Of a stretch of 64,000 nt of DNA, positions 15,923-24,248 are shown one piece after another; position 1 is the stretch's first letter, and each line of letters starts with the position of its first letter. The stretch comes from Thioalkalivibrio sp. XN8 (GTDB lineage: Bacteria; Pseudomonadota; Gammaproteobacteria; Steroidobacterales; XN24). The DNA lies in contig NZ_JAALFH010000050.1 in the NCBI RefSeq assembly GCF_011058255.1, positions 1 through 64,000 on the forward strand, in the 5' to 3' direction. The notes beneath the pieces are model-generated. The model was not told the origin of the DNA. It saw only the letters and a program-made list of their open reading frames with translations, and did no database searches. A program made the translations under genes and the position numbers.

Positions 15923-17404
15923 TCAGTCTCCGTTCCGGCGCTGCGCGAGCGCCTCGCGGTAGACCTCGGCATAGCCCGCCGCCGGCCGGCCCCAGCCGAA
16001 CTCGTGGCGCATCCCGTTGGCCTGCAGCCGCGCCCAGCCCGCCCGGTCGTCCCGGTACATGCTCACGGCGGCGTCGAGCGCCTGCGCCAGCGCCGGCCCG
16101 CTCGCATCGTCGAACAGGAAACCGGTGCCGCTGCCGTCCTGCACACTGGCGGCGGTGGCCTGGACGACGCTGTCGGCCAGCCCGCCGGTGCGGCGCACGA
16201 CCGGGACGGTGCCGTACAGCTGGCTGTACATCTGGGTCAGGCCCGAAGGCTCGAACCGGGACGGCATGGCGAATACGTCCGCGCCGGCGATGAGCACATG
16301 CGACAGCGCCTCGTCGTAACCGAGGCACAACCCGACGCTGCCGGGATGCGCCGCCGACAGCTGCGCCAGGCTCGCTTCGAGTTCGCGCTCGCCGCCGCCC
16401 AGGAGCGCCCACTGGACCTGACGGGGAGCGAGGGCCTCCACCGCCTCCGGCAGCAGGTCCCAGCCCTTCTGGGAGGTCACGCGGCCCACCATCCCGATCA
16501 GCGGCAGGTCCGGCCCGCGGACCAGCCCGAAGCGGTCCTGGAGCTCGAGCTTGCAGCGCGCCTTGCCCGCCATCTCCGCGCTGGAGTAGCGGGCCGGCAG
16601 CAGCTGGTCCGTGGCGGGGTTCCAGGCCAGCTCGTCGACCCCGTTGAGGATGCCGGTCAGGGCGCCTGACCGGGCTTGCAGCACCCCGGCCATGCCCTGG
16701 CCGTACGTCTCGGTCACAACCTGCCGGGCATAAGTGGGACTGACCGTGGTCAGCCAGTCCGAGTACCAGAGACCTGCCTTCATGAAGCTGAGCTGGCCGT
16801 AGAACTCCAGCCCGTCCGGCTGCATGGCCGCCGCGGGCAGGCCGACCACGCCGGCAGTGGCGGCAGGGAAATTGCCCTGGTAGGCGAGGTTGTGGATGGT
16901 GAACACCGTGGCTGCCGTCACGGCCGGGTCGAAGCGCGCGTAGGCAGGCAGCAGGCCCGCATGCCAGTCGTGGCCGTGCAGGACGTCGGCGCGCCAGCCG
17001 TCCAGCCCCCGGGCGGTGCCGAACATGGCGCCGACCTTGCCCAGCAGGGCGAAGCGCAGCGCATTGTCCTCCCAGTCCCGGCCGTCCTCGTCACTGTAGG
17101 GGCCGCCGGGGCGGTCGTAGAGCGGGGCGCAGTGCAGCAGCCAGGTCGGGATTTCGTAGCCGGGCAGTCGGCCGCGCAGCAGGCGGGCGTGCGGCAGATC
17201 CGGCAGCACCTCGAAGGCGCGCCCGGCCGGCTTGCCGGCGAAAGCCTCCTCCACTTCCCGGTAGCCCGGCAGCAGCAGGCGCACGTCGTGGCCCGCATCG
17301 ACCAGCGCGCGGGCCAGCGCGGGGACCACGTCGGCGAGGCCGCCGGTCTTGACCAGCGGCCACGTCTCGGCAACGACGAACAGGATCCTGAGTTGGGCAG
17401 GCAT
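15923..17404 (-). CDS. glgA: Glycogen synthase (ADP-glucose, GT5)
   Basis: Elongates alpha-1,4-glucan from ADP-glucose. From ATG 17404 the protein is 493 aa, close to the family norm. The N-terminal nucleotide-sugar loop is KTGGLADVV from Lys19. GHDWHAGLLPAY, FTIHNLAYQG and IGMVGRVTSQKGWDLL follow, as do the acceptor-end motifs PSRFEPSGLTQ and RRTGGLADSV. It is transcribed divergently from glgC, its substrate-supplying partner, across a 124-bp gap. No branching enzyme or phosphorylase lies in the window. Confidence 0.95.
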   Translation of the reverse strand: MPAQLRILFVVAETWPLVKTGGLADVVPALARALVDAGHDVRLLLPGYREVEEAFAGKPAGRAFEVLPDLPHARLLRGRLPGYEIPTWLLHCAPLYDRPGGPYSDEDGRDWEDNALRFALLGKVGAMFGTARGLDGWRADVLHGHDWHAGLLPAYARFDPAVTAATVFTIHNLAYQGNFPAATAGVVGLPAAAMQPDGLEFYGQLSFMKAGLWYSDWLTTVSPTYARQVVTETYGQGMAGVLQARSGALTGILNGVDELAWNPATDQLLPARYSSAEMAGKARCKLELQDRFGLVRGPDLPLIGMVGRVTSQKGWDLLPEAVEALAPRQVQWALLGGGERELEASLAQLSAAHPGSVGLCLGYDEALSHVLIAGADVFAMPSRFEPSGLTQMYSQLYGTVPVVRRTGGLADSVVQATAASVQDGSGTGFLFDDASGPALAQALDAAVSMYRDDRAGWARLQANGMRHEFGWGRPAAGYAEVYREALAQRRNGD

Positions 17405-17528
17405 GGGGGCGGGGCACGCGGGAAACTCGCGCGAATGTAACACAGCGGCGCCTCGACCCGGACGGTGGCGGGAGGCCCTTGTACTGCTATCGTATGGACA
17501 GGACTTCCCGGCAGATTGGGGCAGCGTC

Positions 17529-18785
17529 ATGAAGACACGAAGACCGGGCCGCTACGTCAGCAGCCTGACCCGCGACACCGTCGCGCTGATCCTCGCCGGC
17601 GGGCGCGGCACGCGGCTCAAGGCGCTGACGCTGAAACGCGCCAAGCCGGCGACGCCGTTCGGCGGCAAGTACCGCATTATCGACTTTCCGCTGTCGAACT
17701 GCGTCAATTCTGGCATCCGCCGCATCGCGGTGCTGACGCAGTACAAGGCGCACGACCTGATCGTCCACCTGCAGCGCGCCTGGGGTTACTTCCGCGGCGA
17801 ATTCGGCGAGTTCGTCGAGACGCTGCCGGCGCAGCAGCAGATCGACTCCTCCTGGTACAAGGGCACCGCCGACGCGGTGTACCAGAATCTCGAGTACCTC
17901 CGCCGCCAGGAGCCCGAGCTGGTGCTGGTCCTCGCCGGCGACCACATCTACAAGATGGACTACGGCCTGATGCTGGCCGAGCACGCCGAACGCGGCGCGG
18001 ACGTCACCGTCGGGACGGTCGAGGTCCCGGTGGAACGCGCGCGCGAGTTCGGCATCGTGACCATCGACGAGCAGAACCGGATCAACCGCTTCGTCGAAAA
18101 GCCCGAGCAGCCGGAGCCGATGCCGGGGCGCGAAGGCATCGCCCTGGCCTCCATGGGCATCTATGTGTTCAACGCCGACTTCCTGGAGCGCGTGCTGTGC
18201 GCCGACGCCGAGAACGGGGCGTCCGCCCACGACTTCGGGCGCAACATCGTGCCCGGCTGCATCGAAGCCGGGAACAACGTGCACGCCTACGTGTTCCAGG
18301 ACGCCGAGACCAAGGTGCAGCTCTACTGGCGCGACGTCGGTAACGTCGACGCTTTTTACGATGCGAACATCGAGCTCACTTATGTCTCGCCGGAACTGAA
18401 CCTGTACGACCGGGACTGGCCGATCTGGACCTACCAGGCCCAGCTGCCGCCGGCGAAGTTCATCCTGGACGACGACGAGCGGCGCGGCGAGGCAATCAAC
18501 TCGATGGTGTCGGGCGGTTGCATCGTCTCGGGCGCGGTGATCCGCGAGTCCGTCCTGTTCAGCAACGTCCGCGTGGCGGAACAGACGACGGTGGAGCGAT
18601 CCATTATCCTGCCCGACGTCGAGATCGGCCGGAAGTGCCGCATCGTCAAGACCATCATCGACGAGGATGCCGTCGTGCCCGACGGCACGATCATCGGCGT
18701 CGACCCGGACGAGGACCGGCGGCGCTTCTTCGTGACCAGGAACGGCGTCGTGCTGGTTACCGCTGACATGCTGGAGGTCCTGTGA
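17529..18785 (+). CDS. glgC: Glucose-1-phosphate adenylyltransferase
   Basis: Makes ADP-glucose, the committed step of bacterial glycogen synthesis. From ATG 17529 it has 418 aa. Motifs include [44 protein letters not shown] and [14 protein letters not shown], and the C-terminal left-handed beta-helix carries repeats such as [20 protein letters not shown]. The N-terminal [11 protein letters not shown] region contains the Lys that binds the allosteric activator in related enzymes. It ends in TGATG, overlapping the dienelactone hydrolase start. Confidence 0.95.
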   Translation: MKTRRPGRYVSSLTRDTVALILAGGRGTRLKALTLKRAKPATPFGGKYRIIDFPLSNCVNSGIRRIAVLTQYKAHDLIVHLQRAWGYFRGEFGEFVETLPAQQQIDSSWYKGTADAVYQNLEYLRRQEPELVLVLAGDHIYKMDYGLMLAEHAERGADVTVGTVEVPVERAREFGIVTIDEQNRINRFVEKPEQPEPMPGREGIALASMGIYVFNADFLERVLCADAENGASAHDFGRNIVPGCIEAGNNVHAYVFQDAETKVQLYWRDVGNVDAFYDANIELTYVSPELNLYDRDWPIWTYQAQLPPAKFILDDDERRGEAINSMVSGGCIVSGAVIRESVLFSNVRVAEQTTVERSIILPDVEIGRKCRIVKTIIDEDAVVPDGTIIGVDPDEDRRRFFVTRNGVVLVTADMLEVL

Positions 18786-19603
18786 TGCTGAAGACACTGC
18801 TGACCGCGTTCCTGCTGCTTGGCGCCGCGACCGCGCTCGCGGCCGAGGCCGAGGAGAGCTACACCGACGCCATGGCCCGCGAGCACGCGGGCGACCAGCC
18901 GGTGGCCGGCGCGGCGGGCGGCACTGCCGCCGAGGGCGTGGTGGGCGAGGCGGTCGACTACGGTCCCGGCCGCGGCTACCTGGCGCGGCCGGCCGGCGCG
19001 CCGCGGGCCGGGCTGATCGTCATCCACGAGTGGTGGGGCCTGAACGACAACATCCGGGAGATGAGCAACCGCCTAGCGGCGGCCGGCTACCTCGCCCTGG
19101 CGGTGGACCTGTACGAGGGGGAAGTCGCCGCCGAGCCGGGCGAGGCGCGGGCGCTGATGCAGGGCCTGATGGAGGACGAGGAACGGGTGGCGCTGCACCT
19201 CGGCGCCGCCTTCGGCTGGCTGGAACGCGAGGGCGGCGTCGAACAGGTGGGCAGCATCGGCTGGTGCCTCGGCGGCGCCATGTCGTTGCGCACGGCCCTG
19301 ATGCTGCCGGAGGAGCTGGACGCCGCCGTGATCTATTACGGCCGGCTGGTCACCGATCCCGCCGAGCTGGCGCCGCTCAGGATGCCCATCCTCGGCATCT
19401 TCGGCGGCCAGGACCGCGGCATCCCGGTGACGTCGGTGCGCGAGTTCGAGACCGTGCTCCAGGCACTGGGCAAGACCCACGAGATCGTGATCTACGAGGA
19501 CGCGGACCACGCCTTCGCCAACCCCTCCGGCACGCGCTACCAGCCCGAGGCCGCGGCGGACGCCTGGGAACGGACCCTGGCGTTCCTGGCGGAGCACCTC
19601 TAG
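18785..19603 (+). CDS. Exported dienelactone hydrolase family protein
   Basis: The 272-aa alpha/beta hydrolase has a signal peptide (cleavage near ALAAEAEE). The catalytic set is visible: Cys161 in GWCLGGAMS as nucleophile, as in true dienelactone hydrolases, Asp210 in FGGQDRG and His242 in DADHAFAN; VIHEWWGLND carries the conserved Glu. It starts on the overlapping TGATG with glgC (GTG at 18782 is an alternative start). Periplasmic members of this family have unclear substrates, and the operon with glgC may not be functional. Confidence 0.85.
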   Translation: MLKTLLTAFLLLGAATALAAEAEESYTDAMAREHAGDQPVAGAAGGTAAEGVVGEAVDYGPGRGYLARPAGAPRAGLIVIHEWWGLNDNIREMSNRLAAAGYLALAVDLYEGEVAAEPGEARALMQGLMEDEERVALHLGAAFGWLEREGGVEQVGSIGWCLGGAMSLRTALMLPEELDAAVIYYGRLVTDPAELAPLRMPILGIFGGQDRGIPVTSVREFETVLQALGKTHEIVIYEDADHAFANPSGTRYQPEAAADAWERTLAFLAEHL

Positions 19604-19606
19604 GCC

Positions 19607-20038
19607 ATGAGCGCGACCGCGATGTTCTGGCCCATGCTCGGCATGGCGACGCTGACCGCCGTCGCCTGGGCGGTGATGGGGCGGCGCCGGCAGGCGGCCC
19701 TGCAAGGCAAGGAGATGCGGTTGGACGACTTCTCCGGCCGCGGCGAAGTGCCCATGACCGCGCCGGTGTCGGTCTCGACGCGGCATTTCGCCAACCATTT
19801 CGAGGTCCCTCTGCTGTTCCACGTCATCGGCGCGGTCCACCTGGCGCTCGGGGTGGCCAGCGTGTTCGCCGTGGCGGTGGGCTGGGGCTTCGTGCTGCTG
19901 CGCGCGCTGCACATGCGCGAGCATCTCGGCCGCAACCGGATCATGACCCGCTTCAACCTGTACGTGGCCAGCACCGCGCTGATGTGGCTGCTGTGGCTGC
20001 ACCTGGCGGCCCAGCTGCTGCTCGGCGGCCGGGCCTAG
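19607..20038 (+). CDS. MAPEG family membrane protein
   Basis: The 143-aa protein has four hydrophobic helices (about residues 5-24, 70-88, 89-106 and 118-138) and the family-like NHFEVPLLFHV motif. MAPEG proteins include microsomal glutathione S-transferases and related membrane proteins; bacterial members are mostly uncharacterised. It starts 3 bp after the dienelactone hydrolase stop and converges on the amidohydrolase gene. Confidence 0.8.
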   Translation: MSATAMFWPMLGMATLTAVAWAVMGRRRQAALQGKEMRLDDFSGRGEVPMTAPVSVSTRHFANHFEVPLLFHVIGAVHLALGVASVFAVAVGWGFVLLRALHMREHLGRNRIMTRFNLYVASTALMWLLWLHLAAQLLLGGRA

Positions 20039-20047
20039 GCTCCCGGC

Positions 20048-20743
20048 TCAGCGCGCCGGGAACGTCTGCACCAGGTCGCGCAGCAGGGCCTCGCGCCGGG
20101 CGGGGAACAGCGCCTGGTTGAGCTCCAGCTCGACGCCCGCGTAGCCCGGGCCGAAGCGGCGGCGCAGCGCGGTGGTGTGGCCGTCGGCGATGCCGCGATA
20201 GGGATAGTTGCGCCGCACCCGCCAGCCGCGCTGCCGCAGGCCCTGCAGCCAGTCGCGGCAGAAATCCACCTCGGCCTGCCGGCGCGGGTCGTACAGCAGC
20301 CCGATGTCGGCGTTGCGGACCTCGACCCCCAGCACCGGGGTGAAGCTGTGCACGGAGACGTGCCGCACTTCGGCGCCGGCCGCCAGCCAGCGCTCGATGG
20401 TGGCGACCACCGACTCGCGCCATGGCTGCCACCAGCGCGCGGCGATGTCGGCGCGCTCGCCTGGGGACAGTCCCCGGCTGCGGGCGGAGAAGGCCTGCGG
20501 GTGATGCAACGAGCGATTGAGGTCGACCAGCAGCCGGCTCGTCGTGGCAGCGAAGGCCGCGTCGCCGTGCGCCGCGGCCAGCGCATCGAAGGCCTCCAGT
20601 GCCCCCGGGTCCCAGCCGCGGTGGGAAGCGAGTTCCGCCGCGGCATCCTCGAAGACCGCCGCGAACTCCGCCGGAATTTCGCGCCCGCCGTGCTCGCAGG
20701 TGAACAGCCGGCGCAGCGGCGCCCCGCTCCGCGTCCTGGTCAC
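20048..20743 (-). CDS. N-formylglutamate amidohydrolase family protein
   Basis: The 231-aa zinc-hydrolase-like protein has the opening FTCEHGGREIPAEF, then LLVDLNRSLHHPQAFS, VRHVSVHSFTPVL and GLLYDPRRQAEVDF, the normal family layout with metal-binding Glu/His and Arg residues. It is the last gene of a four-gene coupled operon; its GTG start (20743) overlaps the stop of the GCS2 gene as GTGA. Family enzymes cleave N-formyl-Glu and related acyl amino acids. Here it may release or recycle a product of the two upstream ligases (inference). It contains a GGGGACAGTCCCC palindrome at 20463-20475. Confidence 0.85.
   Translation of the reverse strand: MTRTRSGAPLRRLFTCEHGGREIPAEFAAVFEDAAAELASHRGWDPGALEAFDALAAAHGDAAFAATTSRLLVDLNRSLHHPQAFSARSRGLSPGERADIAARWWQPWRESVVATIERWLAAGAEVRHVSVHSFTPVLGVEVRNADIGLLYDPRRQAEVDFCRDWLQGLRQRGWRVRRNYPYRGIADGHTTALRRRFGPGYAGVELELNQALFPARREALLRDLVQTFPAR
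20463..20475. repeat. GGGGACAGTCCCC palindrome inside the amidohydrolase gene
   Basis: A 13-bp palindrome with a single central base, matching the units at the hemN/DUF192 junction except for the central base. It lies in frame within coding sequence, so it could be chance or an old repeat insertion. Confidence 0.5.
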
Positions 20744-21972
20744 AGCAGCCGGTTATCGGCCAGGCAGCCCGCCAGCTCCCGGTAGGCCGCGTGGAGCTGC
20801 GCCCGGTCCGGCGTCATGCCGACGGCGGCTAGCAGCCGTCGCGCCAGGGGCCCCCGCGCCAGAATCCGGCCCAGGGCGGACCTCGTAGCGAGATCGAAGT
20901 CGTCCCGGGCCTGTTCGCACACCCGGCGCCAGGCCTCGCCGGCCGTCATGCCGCGCTCCTTCAGGCCCAGCATGCGCAGGTAGTCCGGGTCGGCGATGCG
21001 CGCCTGGTCGCCGTCGCGGGCCACGGCCAGCAGGAGGTCCGCCAGCAGGTCCTCCGGCCATTCCTGCTGCACGGCGAGCGGTGCAGTGGTCTCGGCGGCC
21101 AGCCGCCGCAGCAGCGCCACGATCGCGGCCGCCACCGCCACGTCCGCGGCGGGACACTCCTGGATGTCCACCACGCGGATCTCGATGGCATTGCGGTCGA
21201 AGCGCGCGATGGCGCCGCGCGAGTTGAGGAACAGCGGATTCAGCACGCCGTCGGGGTCGTGGGGCCGGATGTCGGCGGCGATGCGCTCGAACAGCCCGCG
21301 GTAGGCCGCCTCGGTGAACAGGCGCTCCGGGATCACCCGGCCCGTGATCGAGGGGATGCGCCGCTGGTTGTGGCGGTAAGTCTCGAGACGGGCGTCCAGG
21401 TAGCCGGTGAAGCGCCCGTCGAGGAAGGGCGAGCTGGCCGCCAGCGCCGGGACCAGCGGCAGCACCAGCCGGACGGCGGCGTGCAGCCGGCCGAACTCCT
21501 CGTCGCCGGCGAAAGGCAGGTTGAGGTGCGTGCTCTGCAGGTTGGACCAGCCGTGGCCCTGGCAGCCGAAGATGCGGTCGTAAGTGTCGTAGATCTCGGC
21601 GCCGCCATGGGGCCAGATCCGGGTCTCCGTGGCCGGGTCCATCCAGGGATGCGCCCCGGTGCCGAGCAGCATGGCGTCGTGCCCGGCCAGCAGCGCGTTG
21701 GCGGCCTGCACGTCGGCATGGAAGGCCCGGTCCAGGCCCGCGAGCGTCGCGGCCGGCCCGTTGGTCTTGAGCTCGACGAGGTGCGAGACGATCTCGTTGG
21801 ACCAGCCGATCGCACCCCGCTCGATGTCCTCGACCCAGTCGTCCGCGCCGGCCGCGGCGCGCAGCAGGACATCGGCGAGCGGGCGCACGGCCAGGGTGCC
21901 GCGATCGACGATCATGTACTCCAGCTCGAGGCCGAACACCTCGAACAGGCCCCAGCGGCGGCCGGCGCTCAT
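20740..21972 (-). CDS. GCS2-type carboxylate-amine ligase
   Basis: The 410-aa protein belongs to the glutamate-cysteine ligase type 2 group (glutamine-synthetase-like fold), which couples ATP hydrolysis to amide formation. Seen in order: FGLELEYMIVD with metal-ligand Glu residues, NEIVSHLVELKTNGP, LGTGAHPWMDP, STHLNLPF, LNSRGAIARFDRNAIEIRVV and DIQECP. The ATG at 21972 overlaps the stop of the ATP-grasp gene (ATGA). It is closer to YbdK-like ligases than to proteobacterial GshA, so glutathione synthesis is unlikely. The substrate is unknown. Confidence 0.85.
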   Translation of the reverse strand: MSAGRRWGLFEVFGLELEYMIVDRGTLAVRPLADVLLRAAAGADDWVEDIERGAIGWSNEIVSHLVELKTNGPAATLAGLDRAFHADVQAANALLAGHDAMLLGTGAHPWMDPATETRIWPHGGAEIYDTYDRIFGCQGHGWSNLQSTHLNLPFAGDEEFGRLHAAVRLVLPLVPALAASSPFLDGRFTGYLDARLETYRHNQRRIPSITGRVIPERLFTEAAYRGLFERIAADIRPHDPDGVLNPLFLNSRGAIARFDRNAIEIRVVDIQECPAADVAVAAAIVALLRRLAAETTAPLAVQQEWPEDLLADLLLAVARDGDQARIADPDYLRMLGLKERGMTAGEAWRRVCEQARDDFDLATRSALGRILARGPLARRLLAAVGMTPDRAQLHAAYRELAGCLADNRLL

Positions 21973-23441
21973 CGCGCCTCGCCCTCGCGCCGCGCCTCTA
22001 CGCGCCGCCGCAGGGAGGCGATCACGGCGTCGTACAGGCCGGGGCCCAGCACCTTGTCTTCCACGTCCGACTCGACGCTGGGATTGTCGTTGATCTCGAT
22101 CACCACGGGCTTCCCATCGAGTTCCTTCAGGTCGACGCCGTAGAAACCGTCGCCCATCAGTCGTGCCGCCTTTACTGCCATCTGCACCACGGCTTGCGGC
22201 GCGTCCGCCACGGCGAGAGTCTCGTACTGGCCCGAGACGTCGCGACGGCGGCGACTGGCCCAGTTGTAGATCTGCCAGTGGCCCCGCGCCATGAAGTACT
22301 TGCACACGAAGAGCGGCTCGCCTTCGAGCACGCCGACGCGCCAGTCGAACTCCGTCGGCACGAATTCCTGGCCGATGACCAGGTCCGAGGCCTCCAGCAT
22401 GCGGTCGGTCAGCTCGAGGTACTCGGCCTCGGTCGTGGCCTTGGCGACGCCCTGGGAAAAGGAGGAATCGGGCACTTTCAGCACGCAGGGCAGCCCGAGG
22501 CGGGCGAGCGCCGGGCGGCGCTGGCCGCGCTGGATGATCTCGGTGCGCGGCGTGGGAATGCCGGCGCCCTTCAGCACTTCGGCCAGGTAGACCTTGTTGG
22601 CGCAGCGCAGGATCGAGTCGGGGTCGTCGATGACCGCCAGGCCCTCCGCCTGGGCGCGGCGCGCGAAACGCCAGGTGTGGTGGTTGACGGCGGTGGTCTC
22701 GCGGATGAACAGGGCGTCGAACTCCGCCAGCCGCGGATAGTCGTCGCGGCCGATCAGTTCGACCCCGAAGCCCTGGCGCCGGGCCGCCTTGACGAAACGC
22801 TGCAGCGCCTGGCGGTCGGAGGGCGCTTCGCGCTCCGCCGGGTTCACGAGGATGGCGAGGTCGTAGCGCGAGCGGTCGCTGCGCTCCGGGGCATAGCGCT
22901 TGCGGCTGAAGTAGCGCTGCGCCGCCTGGTGCATGAAATCCAGGTGCTGGGGCGGGATCTCGTCCAGCGACAGCGCCCGCACGCCGCGCAGGTTCCACTT
23001 CTGGCCCCGCCCGAACTTGGCCCGCAGGAACGGCGCCGGGAACAGGCGGAACAGGGCGCGGGCGAGGGCCTGGTGCTGGGCCGCCAGGTTCTCGCCGAAG
23101 TAGATCGACAGCACGAAGTCGTCCGACTTGAGACGGCCCAGGCTCTTCTGCACCAGTTCCTCGACGTCGGTCGGAATGAAGCGGACGAAGCCGGGCGCGT
23201 TGAGGTCCTGGATGGTGCGCACGTCCGGGATCACCCGGTGCCCGCGCGCTTCCGCCAGCAGCGAGACATAGTAGCCGCGCGTCTGGTAGCCGTAGGAGCG
23301 CGCGAGGTTGAACACGCGCACGCCGCGGCCGGGCCAGGGCTCCGCCGGCGCCAGGTACTGGGAGACCGGGATGACCTCGCCGTCTTCGGCGCGAGACAGG
23401 GGCCAGTCGGCCGGGTTGTCGACCACGATGAGGCGTTTCAT
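21969..23441 (-). CDS. RimK-type ATP-grasp ligase with RLAN-like N-terminal domain
   Basis: The 490-aa protein has an N-terminal domain of about 170 residues (VFNLARSYGYQTRGYYVSLL, then HRVIPDVRTIQDL) that matches the RLAN type found before RimK-like ATP-grasp modules. The C-terminal ATP-grasp domain shows NKVYLAEVLKGAGIPTP, LPCVLKVPDSSFSQGVAK, IGQEFVPTEFDWRVGVL, GFYGVDLKELDG and metal-binding VIEINDNPSVES. RimK relatives add amino acids, often Glu, to peptides, proteins or metabolites. It overlaps both neighbours by 4 bp (ATGA), so the operon is translationally coupled. Confidence 0.88.
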   Translation of the reverse strand: MKRLIVVDNPADWPLSRAEDGEVIPVSQYLAPAEPWPGRGVRVFNLARSYGYQTRGYYVSLLAEARGHRVIPDVRTIQDLNAPGFVRFIPTDVEELVQKSLGRLKSDDFVLSIYFGENLAAQHQALARALFRLFPAPFLRAKFGRGQKWNLRGVRALSLDEIPPQHLDFMHQAAQRYFSRKRYAPERSDRSRYDLAILVNPAEREAPSDRQALQRFVKAARRQGFGVELIGRDDYPRLAEFDALFIRETTAVNHHTWRFARRAQAEGLAVIDDPDSILRCANKVYLAEVLKGAGIPTPRTEIIQRGQRRPALARLGLPCVLKVPDSSFSQGVAKATTEAEYLELTDRMLEASDLVIGQEFVPTEFDWRVGVLEGEPLFVCKYFMARGHWQIYNWASRRRRDVSGQYETLAVADAPQAVVQMAVKAARLMGDGFYGVDLKELDGKPVVIEINDNPSVESDVEDKVLGPGLYDAVIASLRRRVEARREGEAR

Positions 23442-24160
23442 GGCAGCGGGGCTTCCCCGATCACGAGCAGGTTGGCGTCGTACGTCATGACGCCGAGCAG
23501 GATGGCGCGAATCAGCCGGTCCACGCCGACGTCGTAGTAATGGCTCTCCTCCGCCAGCGGATTGCCGATGAAGGGATCTGCCACGCGGACTTTGCGGCCT
23601 TCGCGGCCGCACAGCACCACGAAGTGGCCGGTGGGCTCGCCCCGCAGGTCATCGTAGACCGAGCGATCGTGCCGGTTGGTGTATTCGCGGCAGCTGTCAT
23701 AGAGATAGGTGGCGCTCAGGCCGGTCAGGACCGGCAGGCCGGCGTCGAAAGCGTGGTCGAGGAGCCGGGGCCGCAGGTCGTCGAAAGCGATCTCGCCGCC
23801 CAGCTCGAGAAACCGGATATAAGCGCGGCTCGCCGCCCCGAATTTCTTGCCGTGCTTGTGCTGCAGCTGGGCCTCCAGCTTCGCTACCAGCCCGGCCGAG
23901 TCCAGGTCGCGCCAGGTCGGGTCGAAGATCTTGAGGTGATAGCTGTACAGGCGGGCCCGGTACCCGAGCCGCAGGGCATGGTTACCCAGCGAGACCGCCA
24001 GCGTGCCGCCCTCGGGCAGCCCGGGCACCTCGCGGATCAGCTGGGGCAACTCCATCCGCCGCCCGAGATGGCGGTACACCGCCTGCAGGCAAGTCGGGCC
24101 GCAACTGATGTCGTCGGGCTGCGGCTGCATGCGGATGTCGAGGTAGGGATGCGGGCTCAC
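23438..24160 (-). CDS. C39/papain-like cysteine peptidase of the RimK-GCS2 operon
   Basis: The 240-aa protein has no signal peptide or membrane helix, so it is cytosolic. The catalytic region is QPDDISCGPTCLQAVYRHL, with Gln14 and Cys20 in the Q-x5-CGPTC arrangement. TGHFVVLCG supplies the His and VRVADPF the Asp. It is not fused to an ABC transporter as bacteriocin C39 peptidases are. It is the first gene of the operon, starting GTG 24160, and its stop overlaps the ligase ATG. It may trim or transfer peptides made or modified by the ligases (inference). Confidence 0.82.
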   Translation of the reverse strand: MSPHPYLDIRMQPQPDDISCGPTCLQAVYRHLGRRMELPQLIREVPGLPEGGTLAVSLGNHALRLGYRARLYSYHLKIFDPTWRDLDSAGLVAKLEAQLQHKHGKKFGAASRAYIRFLELGGEIAFDDLRPRLLDHAFDAGLPVLTGLSATYLYDSCREYTNRHDRSVYDDLRGEPTGHFVVLCGREGRKVRVADPFIGNPLAEESHYYDVGVDRLIRAILLGVMTYDANLLVIGEAPLP

Positions 24161-24183
24161 GGTGGCGCCAGGGCTCGGGAAAC

Positions 24184-24206
24184 GGCGCTATCTCGCGCCT
24201 TTTTTT
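24184..24206 (+). terminator. Terminator-like hairpin between divergent genes
   Basis: GGCGC (24184-24188), loop TATCTC, GCGCC (24195-24199) and seven T (24200-24206), oriented plus. No plus-strand gene ends here: upstream is the 5' end of the minus-strand peptidase gene. It could stop antisense transcription into the VanZ-like gene or act as a leader attenuator for it. Confidence 0.55.
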
Positions 24207-24248
24207 GTTGCCGGTCAAGCCGGGCCGGGTGCTGGCGGACGCCCGGCA

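Noticed and set aside
20740-22998. Long minus-strand reading frame extending the GCS2 gene upstream
   Set aside because: Only the part from ATG 21972 has GCS2 motifs; the upstream part is an alternative frame over the ATP-grasp gene and lacks domain logic.
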